DNA of 12,762 nt, from the NCBI GenBank assembly GCA_005882525.1, contig VBGO01000168.1, forward strand, positions 1 to 12,762. Reading direction: 5' to 3'. The notes below the pieces were generated by a model. It did not search any database, was not told where the DNA came from, and worked only from the letters and a program-made list of their open reading frames with translations. Source of the DNA: Chloroflexota bacterium (GTDB lineage: Bacteria; Chloroflexota; Dormibacteria; CF-121). Positions 8,022-12,762 of this stretch are shown piece by piece. Position numbers and translations under genes: made by a program. Position 1 is the first letter of the stretch, and every line of letters begins with the position of its first letter.

Positions 8022-10187
8022 TCAGCTTCTGGCGAGTGGGGCTTCGACCAGCGCCGGCCGCGGGAGGCGGCCATGGACGACCTTGAAGCCGGTCGTGTTG
8101 CCCACGACCTGGACCCGGTCTCGTTCGAGGTGGAGCTCCATCGCGCCCCGCCCGGCGCGAAGGTTGCGCAACGTCAGCGAGGGCAGCCAGTCGGGAAGGT
8201 CCGGATTCACGTACATCGTCCGCGTGCGACCGACGGTATGGATCCCACAGAGGATGGCGACCAGACGGAAGACGGCCGCCGCCGCCCAGGCCTGGGGAAC
8301 GTTGGCCCCCAGGTAGGGCACCGGGAAAGCACCGGCATCGCGCGGGAGACCACTGAACAGCTCGGGCAGCCGGTGGGCGTCGAACCGCTCGGCGGCGGCG
8401 AAGATCCCCTCCGCCACCCGCTGGGCTTCTTCGTGACGGCCGGCGCGGCGAAATCCACCCGCGATGGTCGCGTTGTCGTGCGGCCAGACCGATCCACAGT
8501 GATAGGAGTAGGGGTTGTAGCCGGGGTGCTTGCTCGACAGCGTTCGGACGCCCCAGCCGCTCCACATATCGTCCGCCATCAGGCGGTCGACGACGCGCCC
8601 GGCCCGCTCGGGCGGCACGATGCCACTGGCCAGGCAATGGCCGGCATTCGAGGCAACCGTTTCCATCGGGCGCTTGTCCCCGTCGAGGCCGAGGTAGTAC
8701 GTGCCCTCCGCCTCCCACCAGAAGACCTCGTTGAACTGCTGGTACAGCCGGCGGGCGCGGTCGCGCAGCTCGGCGGCATGCTCAGGGTCCTTGAGGAGGT
8801 CGTAGATTTCCGCCATCCGTAGCAGCGCATCGAAGGCGTAGCCCTGCAGCTCGCAAAGCGCCATCGGTGGCTCGGGGATCGAGCCGTCGGCATGCCGGAT
8901 CGCGTCCCAGGAATCCTTCCAACCCTGGTTGAAGATCCCCCGGCTGGACCGGCGCGAGTATTCCTGGAACCCGTCCCCGTCGCGGTCGCCGTATTGCAGC
9001 AGCCAACCGAGGGCGGCCTCGGCGTTGCGACGATACCGCTGCAGCAGGCCGACGTCACCCGACCACTGGTAGGCATAGGAGAGCACGATGAGGAACAGCG
9101 GCGTGGCGTCCGCGGTGCCGTAGTAGGGGGCGAACGGCAACAGCTTCAGACTGGCCAGCTCGCCGGACCGGATCTCATGCGGGATCTTCCCGGGTTCCTT
9201 GTCCTGTTCGGCGTCGTCATCGGTCGCCTGGACTTGCGCCAGCGTGCGCAGCGCCCCGAGCGCGAACTCCGGAAAGGCGCTGATGCTTTCCATCGAGACG
9301 ACGAGCGAGTCGCGGCCGAACACCGTCACGAACCAGGGGATGCCAGCCGCGGGCACGAAGAGGCCGCCCCTGACGGTGGTGTCTACCATGCGCAGGGCGT
9401 CGGTGTCTTCAACCGCCTGTTGCCAGATGCTCGGAAGGGTGGGATGGCTGGTGATCAGCTCGACCGGCGGAAGCTGATGCATCCGGCGAGCCTCTCCCAG
9501 GACCAGCGAATGACAGGGAAGCGTGCGCGCCGGCCGCGGACCGATCACCGGCAGCCATTTGAGGCAAACATGCCATTCCGCCTGGGCGGCGAGCTCGCAG
9601 AGGAAGACCATCCGACCGTTCGCGTATTCGGGCTTCGATCCGGCCTTTTCCACCTTCACCACCAGGCCGCGCCGGAAGCTGCGGTTGTGGTAGCTGCTTC
9701 GCAGCTCCCCGGCCCGAGGCCGCCAGGTGGTCTGCAGGTCGCCGCGGCGGATCAGCCGGTGATTGCGCACGTCGAAAATGTCGGCGAAGTCGGACTCGAT
9801 GCCGATCTCCAGCACCACCCGCACCGGGTACATCGCGTAGTTCGTCAGGTCATAGTCCTCGTGGACGCCCTCCAGGATGGTGCGCTCCAGGCGGAAGCCA
9901 ATCGATCGTTCAGGGAGCAATCCATCGGCACCCGGACCCGATCCCGGACCGAGCGGCAGCTCGGGCGTCATGAACTCATGGCGCGCCGAAAAGTGCTCCA
10001 CCGTGATCGCGTCGAGCAGCAGCGGCGCGCGCCCGTTGATGGTGACGTTGTAGCCGCTGACGAATCGCGTGTCCCGCGCGTAGAAGCCGACATCTTCGTG
10101 GGGGGCCATCGTGGCATTCGGCTGGGAGATGAGGAACTGTCGGTCGTGGTTGATGGTCAGAGTCGACGGCCCAACCGTGACTGGCAT
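8022..10187 (-). CDS. Amylo-alpha-1,6-glucosidase-type glycogen debranching enzyme
   Basis: This is a 721-residue protein with an N-terminal GDE_N-type beta domain (about 10-210, beginning FYARDTRFVSGYNVTING) and a C-terminal (alpha/alpha)6 glycosidase barrel (about 250-650). Members hydrolyse alpha-1,6 branch glucose in glycogen or related alpha-glucans. Barrel motifs visible are PWFVTVFGRDSL (285-295), GWKDSWDAI (422-430, probable catalytic acid region), YHCGSVWPHDNATI (562-575) and LPELFSG (607-613). The length is normal for bacterial homologues and no signal peptide is seen, so it acts in the cytoplasm. The start ATG 10187 gives the expected N-terminus, but no good ribosome site precedes it. 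It sits 12 bp downstream of a response regulator gene on the same strand, so coupling or read-through is likely. A role on trehalose, sucrose or host oligosaccharides cannot be excluded from sequence alone. Confidence 0.92.
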   Translation of the reverse strand: MPVTVGPSTLTINHDRQFLISQPNATMAPHEDVGFYARDTRFVSGYNVTINGRAPLLLDAITVEHFSARHEFMTPELPLGPGSGPGADGLLPERSIGFRLERTILEGVHEDYDLTNYAMYPVRVVLEIGIESDFADIFDVRNHRLIRRGDLQTTWRPRAGELRSSYHNRSFRRGLVVKVEKAGSKPEYANGRMVFLCELAAQAEWHVCLKWLPVIGPRPARTLPCHSLVLGEARRMHQLPPVELITSHPTLPSIWQQAVEDTDALRMVDTTVRGGLFVPAAGIPWFVTVFGRDSLVVSMESISAFPEFALGALRTLAQVQATDDDAEQDKEPGKIPHEIRSGELASLKLLPFAPYYGTADATPLFLIVLSYAYQWSGDVGLLQRYRRNAEAALGWLLQYGDRDGDGFQEYSRRSSRGIFNQGWKDSWDAIRHADGSIPEPPMALCELQGYAFDALLRMAEIYDLLKDPEHAAELRDRARRLYQQFNEVFWWEAEGTYYLGLDGDKRPMETVASNAGHCLASGIVPPERAGRVVDRLMADDMWSGWGVRTLSSKHPGYNPYSYHCGSVWPHDNATIAGGFRRAGRHEEAQRVAEGIFAAAERFDAHRLPELFSGLPRDAGAFPVPYLGANVPQAWAAAAVFRLVAILCGIHTVGRTRTMYVNPDLPDWLPSLTLRNLRAGRGAMELHLERDRVQVVGNTTGFKVVHGRLPRPALVEAPLARS

Positions 10188-10199
10188 GCGCTGCCGATG

Positions 10200-10538
10200 T
10201 TACCCGGGCTGCATGGTCCTCGCCGAATCCCAGGCGGGGGCTCCGCACTCGGCGGCCTTCGACCCATACTCCTCTTCCTCGTAGGTGGAGAGCAGCAGGA
10301 CGACCACGACGCCATTCGAGTCGGCCAGGATCTGGCGGGTCGCGTCGAGCCCGTTGATGCCGGGCAGGTTGACGTCCATCAAGACCAGGTCGGGTTTCAG
10401 CGTCCGGGCAGCCTCGACCGAGGCCTCACCGGTCTCCGCCTCGCCAACCACCAGGAAACCGTCGGTCGCCTCCGTCACCGCCCGGGCGGCATGACGAAAG
10501 GGGGCCTGGTCGTCGACGATCAGGACTCGGATGCTCAT
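10200..10538 (-). CDS. Receiver-only response regulator (CheY-like) with internal deletion near the C-terminus
   Basis: This is a 112-residue single receiver domain without an output domain. Acidic pocket D9-D10 (VLIVDD), phospho-acceptor D55 (LMDVNLPGING) and the switch S84/T85 (LLLSTYEEEEYG) are present. The normal end of the domain, with the conserved lysine after beta5 and the loop leading to alpha5, is missing. The chain passes from AAECGA straight into PAWDSARTMQPG, which looks like the closing helix. Receiver domains usually have about 118-128 residues, so roughly 15-20 residues appear to have been lost in frame. Without the lysine, phosphorylation signalling should be impaired. The start ATG 10538 has AGGAG about 9 bases upstream. 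It lies upstream of the debranching enzyme gene and divergent from a NarL-type regulator. Single receivers of this kind usually act by protein contact. Confidence 0.85.
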   Translation of the reverse strand: MSIRVLIVDDQAPFRHAARAVTEATDGFLVVGEAETGEASVEAARTLKPDLVLMDVNLPGINGLDATRQILADSNGVVVVLLLSTYEEEEYGSKAAECGAPAWDSARTMQPG

Positions 10539-10545
10539 CGTTCTG

Positions 10546-10562
10546 CTTCTCCTGATAAGAAG
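10546..10562. promoter_or_regulatory. Small inverted repeat in the divergent regulator intergenic region
   Basis: CTTCT, a seven-base spacer, then AGAAG lie 7 bp upstream of the receiver gene start and overlap its ribosome binding site. The region 10539-10657 separates two divergent response regulator genes and should hold promoters for both. TTGATT on the minus strand (10580-10585) is a possible -35 word. The repeat could be an operator or a weak RNA hairpin. It is short and may be chance. Confidence 0.25.
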
Positions 10563-10644
10563 GATGACAGCAGAGGAGGTAAATCAAAAGGATGCTGGCC
10601 CCCCTTTGGCTGGGGAGGCCTGCTGCCGGGGTCCGACGGCCGAC

Positions 10645-10650
10645 TATCCT
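10645..10650 (+). promoter_or_regulatory. Candidate -10 element for a leaderless response regulator mRNA
   Basis: TATCCT is followed by seven bases and then the GTG at 10658. RNA polymerase starting at the usual distance would begin at or next to that GTG, giving a leaderless message. No matching -35 box is visible. A competing signal is the strong AGGAGG at 10574-10579, 12 bases before an in-frame ATG at 10592. Confidence 0.35.
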
Positions 10651-10657
10651 GTTCACC

Positions 10658-11326
10658 GTGCCAATTCGGGTTGTCTTCGCCGACGACAACTACCTGTTGC
10701 GTGAAGGCGTCAAGCAGCTGATCGAGACCCAGCCCGACCTGGAGCTGGCCGCGGTGGCCGTCGATTTCGACAGCCTGATGGCGGCTGTCGAGGCTCAGGC
10801 GCCCGATGTCGTCATCACAGACATCCGGATGCCGCCAACGGGCAGCGACGAGGGAATCCGGGCGGCCGAGCAGATCCGCACCGGGCACCCCAAGACGGGG
10901 GTGGTCGTCCTCAGCCAGTACGCCGAGCCCGAATACGCCCTGGCGCTGCTGGAAAAGGGTGCCGCCGGCCGCGCCTACCTGCTCAAGGAACGCGTCTCGG
11001 ACATCGAACAATTGGTCAACGCCATCCGGGAGGTGGCGAAGGGCGGCTCGGTGATCGACTCGAAGGTGGTCGAGGCGCTGGTCGCCGCCCGCACCCGCAA
11101 GCCGGACTCGCCCCTGCGCGACCTGACCCCGCGGGAGAACGAGGTGCTCGCCGCCATGGCGGAGGGCAAGAACAACGCCGCCATCGCTGGAGGGCTCTTC
11201 TTGACCGAGCGCGCCGTCGAGAAACACATCAATTCGATCTTTTCCAAGCTCGGTCTCGCGGAGGAAAAGGACGTGCATCGCCGGGTCAAAGCCGCCTTGC
11301 TCTACCTGTCCGAGGCGCGCCGCTAG
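10658..11326 (+). CDS. NarL/LuxR-type DNA-binding response regulator
   Basis: From GTG 10658 the protein has 222 residues. The receiver domain (1-~125) has D9-D10 (VVFADD), phospho-acceptor D55 (ITDIRMP), switch S86 (VVLSQYAEPEY) and lysine K110 (AYLLKERV). The LuxR-type helix-turn-helix (about 155-205) has LTPRENEVLAAMAEGKNN and TERAVEKHINSIFSKLGL. It would bind DNA and control transcription once phosphorylated by a HisKA_3-type kinase. The convergent kinase just downstream is the obvious candidate. Start choice: GTG 10658 begins directly at the first receiver strand and may be leaderless. ATG 10592 has AGGAGG 12 bases upstream but would add 22 Arg/Pro/Gly-rich residues unusual for a receiver. 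All key residues are present. Targets are unknown; the neighbouring glucan and transport genes are candidates by position only. Confidence 0.93.
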   Translation: MPIRVVFADDNYLLREGVKQLIETQPDLELAAVAVDFDSLMAAVEAQAPDVVITDIRMPPTGSDEGIRAAEQIRTGHPKTGVVVLSQYAEPEYALALLEKGAAGRAYLLKERVSDIEQLVNAIREVAKGGSVIDSKVVEALVAARTRKPDSPLRDLTPRENEVLAAMAEGKNNAAIAGGLFLTERAVEKHINSIFSKLGLAEEKDVHRRVKAALLYLSEARR

Positions 11327-11348
11327 GCACACCGGCACCGCGTTGCGG

Positions 11349-12762
11349 TTAGGCCTGGAGCGGCAGCCGGCCCTCGACGACGGTCCCTTTTCCGGGCGCA
11401 CTCTGGATCCTGATGGAGCCACCGAGTGCCTCGAGCCGGTCATGCATGTTCTGCAGGCCTGAGCTGCGCACCACCGCCGCCGGGTCGAAGCCCTTGCCAT
11501 CATCCTCGACCCGGAACGCGATCGTAGAATCGCTCAGCCAGACCCGCAGCGTGACGCGGCTGGCCTGCGCGTACTTGACCACGTTTTGAAGCGCCTCCAG
11601 GCAGCAGAAATAGATGGCGCCCTCCACTTCGCGCGGCTGGCGGGGCATGTCCTCGAGCTCCAACTCGACTGGGACGGTTACCCGGTGGGAATGCGCGCGG
11701 AGCGCCGGACCAAGACCGTCAGACGCCAGCAGTGGCGGATAGATGCCGCGGGCGAGCTCGCGGAGGTTATCGATTGCCTCGTCGGCGTCGTGCTTCAGCT
11801 GGGCGAGGATGGCCCGCGCCTTGCTGTCGGGCTCGGCAACCCCTTCGGCGAGGCCGACCTTCATCTTGAGCGCGATCAGGTGCTGCTGCGCGCCGTCGTG
11901 CAGGTTCCTTTCGATCCGGCGTCGCTCCTCGTCCTGCGCGGTGACCAGTCGTTGACGTGACGCACGGAGGTCGTCGAGCCGCGCCAGCAGCTCACGATTC
12001 AGGCCGGCGTTCTTCAACACCAACCCGGCCTGACCGGCAAGGTCGGTGACCATCTTTTGCTCGACGGCATTCATCGTCTCGCCCCGCTTCTTGTCGACCG
12101 CCAGCGCGCCCAGCAGCTCGCCGGCATGGCTGACCGGAACGATCGTGTCGCGTTGCATCTCCGGCAGGGTGCCGTTCTGCATGACCAGCGGCGTGAGCGG
12201 CTCGGCCGCTGGCGGTGATGAGGAGGCGAGCACCAGCCGCTGGCCGGCTCGTACCCAGACCTCGGCGCGTTCAGCGCCGGTCCCCTGCGCCAGGATGCGT
12301 GCCATTCGGTCGAGGATGTCCTCGTGAGAGAACGTCTCCGAGAGATGCTCGCTGAACTGTGAGAGCGCCTCGTAGGGTGTGGCGCGCTTCCCATAAACCA
12401 GCCGGTTGGCCAGGCGCTGCGCCCGTGCCCGCAGCGGCTGGAAGGCGAGCGCAATGACCGCCGTGGTAAGCAGCGAGAGCCACAGGCGCTGGCTCCCGCC
12501 AACGAGGGCACCGATGTTGATCACGACCAGGACATACACCGCAGTAATGACCGCCGCGAGTCCTCCATACACCAGCGTCTTGTTGATGATCAAGTCGATG
12601 TCGTAGAGGCGGTATCGCAGAATGGCGATACCGATCGCGATGGGCACCGCCGCCGCCACGAGGGGAATGAGGAGGTCGTTCAGCACAACCGTGAGATTCA
12701 GCGCAAACGACAGCAGCAGGAGGGTGGTAGCCGCCATCAGCCACTTCAGCCGCTGGCGATCC
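11349..12762 (-). CDS. Membrane GAF-domain sensor histidine kinase, HisKA_3/NarX type (N-terminus outside window)
   Basis: The frame is open to the window edge (RQRLKWL precedes the methionine at 12737), so the start and probably earlier membrane helices lie outside. Counting from that methionine, four hydrophobic segments are visible (about 1-19, 22-40, 55-78, 85-102). These are followed by a GAF domain (about 130-245, ETFSHEDILDRMARILAQGT to DLAGQAGLVLKNAG) and a coiled linker. The HisKA_3 dimerisation helix has phospho-accepting H280 in ERNLHDGAQQHL. The HATPase domain has N-box EALQNVVKYA (381-390), G1 VEDDGKGFD (410-418) and G2 SGLQNMHDRL (426-435). Aspartate after the histidine and Q284/Q285 fit kinase-phosphatase bifunctionality known for this family. 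It would phosphorylate a NarL-type regulator, most likely the convergent one 22 bp away. The signal is unknown; the membrane part and the GAF domain both could sense it. All catalytic boxes are intact. Confidence 0.93.
   Translation of the reverse strand, partial: DRQRLKWLMAATTLLLLSFALNLTVVLNDLLIPLVAAAVPIAIGIAILRYRLYDIDLIINKTLVYGGLAAVITAVYVLVVINIGALVGGSQRLWLSLLTTAVIALAFQPLRARAQRLANRLVYGKRATPYEALSQFSEHLSETFSHEDILDRMARILAQGTGAERAEVWVRAGQRLVLASSSPPAAEPLTPLVMQNGTLPEMQRDTIVPVSHAGELLGALAVDKKRGETMNAVEQKMVTDLAGQAGLVLKNAGLNRELLARLDDLRASRQRLVTAQDEERRRIERNLHDGAQQHLIALKMKVGLAEGVAEPDSKARAILAQLKHDADEAIDNLRELARGIYPPLLASDGLGPALRAHSHRVTVPVELELEDMPRQPREVEGAIYFCCLEALQNVVKYAQASRVTLRVWLSDSTIAFRVEDDGKGFDPAAVVRSSGLQNMHDRLEALGGSIRIQSAPGKGTVVEGRLPLQA

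Noticed and set aside
8892..10721. Long plus-strand open frame of about 600 codons opposite the debranching enzyme gene
   Set aside because: Its product is rich in Arg, Gly, His and Asp without any domain. It is the antisense shadow of a gene with clear glycosidase motifs in GC-rich DNA.
10535..11503. Minus-strand open frame opposite the NarL-type regulator
   Set aside because: It is the antisense shadow of a complete regulator and spans the junction with the true kinase gene. No motif is seen.

Overview
The window comes from a GC-rich bacterial chromosome. Its mix of genes includes an RpoD-type sigma factor with a short region 1.1, a two-domain bacterial glycogen debranching enzyme, NarL-type two-component proteins, a DUF4388 protein and branched-chain amino-acid ABC transport genes. 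This suggests a soil-type Terrabacteria lineage such as Dormibacterota, Chloroflexota or Actinomycetota. That placement is inference from protein style only. There is no CRISPR array, transposase, integrase, rRNA or tRNA that I can support.

Layout. Bases 2-676 hold the 3' end of an EAL-domain (cyclic-di-GMP phosphodiesterase type) gene. A 156-bp gap with one perfect consensus DnaA box precedes the main sigma factor gene (833-1975). That gene meets a reverse-strand, membrane-anchored DUF4388 gene (1972-2382) tail to tail, and both stop codons share one CTAG. Divergent from it is a DUF2007-like, zinc-cysteine protein gene (from 2450) that appears frameshifted near its end. It is followed by a 39-codon scar of what looks like a SAM-methyltransferase gene (3087-3203). 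A five-gene branched-chain amino-acid/amide ABC transporter operon then runs from 3366 to 7983: lipoprotein, livH, livM, livG, livF. The last four overlap one another, but livH has lost about one membrane helix and its reading frame. A small hairpin separates livF from the convergent glycogen debranching gene (8022-10187, minus). That gene lies 12 bp downstream of a receiver-only response regulator (10200-10538, minus). A divergent LuxR/NarL-type response regulator (10658-11326) converges on a membrane GAF histidine kinase (11349 to the window end, minus).

How the genes may work together. The kinase and its NarL-type neighbour look like a cognate pair. The receiver-only protein and the debranching enzyme are probably co-transcribed, which hints at a link between signalling and storage-glucan mobilisation. 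The liv operon would import branched-chain amino acids, amides or related solutes if livH were intact.

No new multi-gene defence or biosynthetic system is evident. The most unusual signal is a series of lesions in otherwise well-preserved genes: a one-base loss in the DUF2007 gene, an internal deletion in the methyltransferase, one in livH and one in the receiver gene. This is either real gene decay or an assembly problem. Read mapping would decide.
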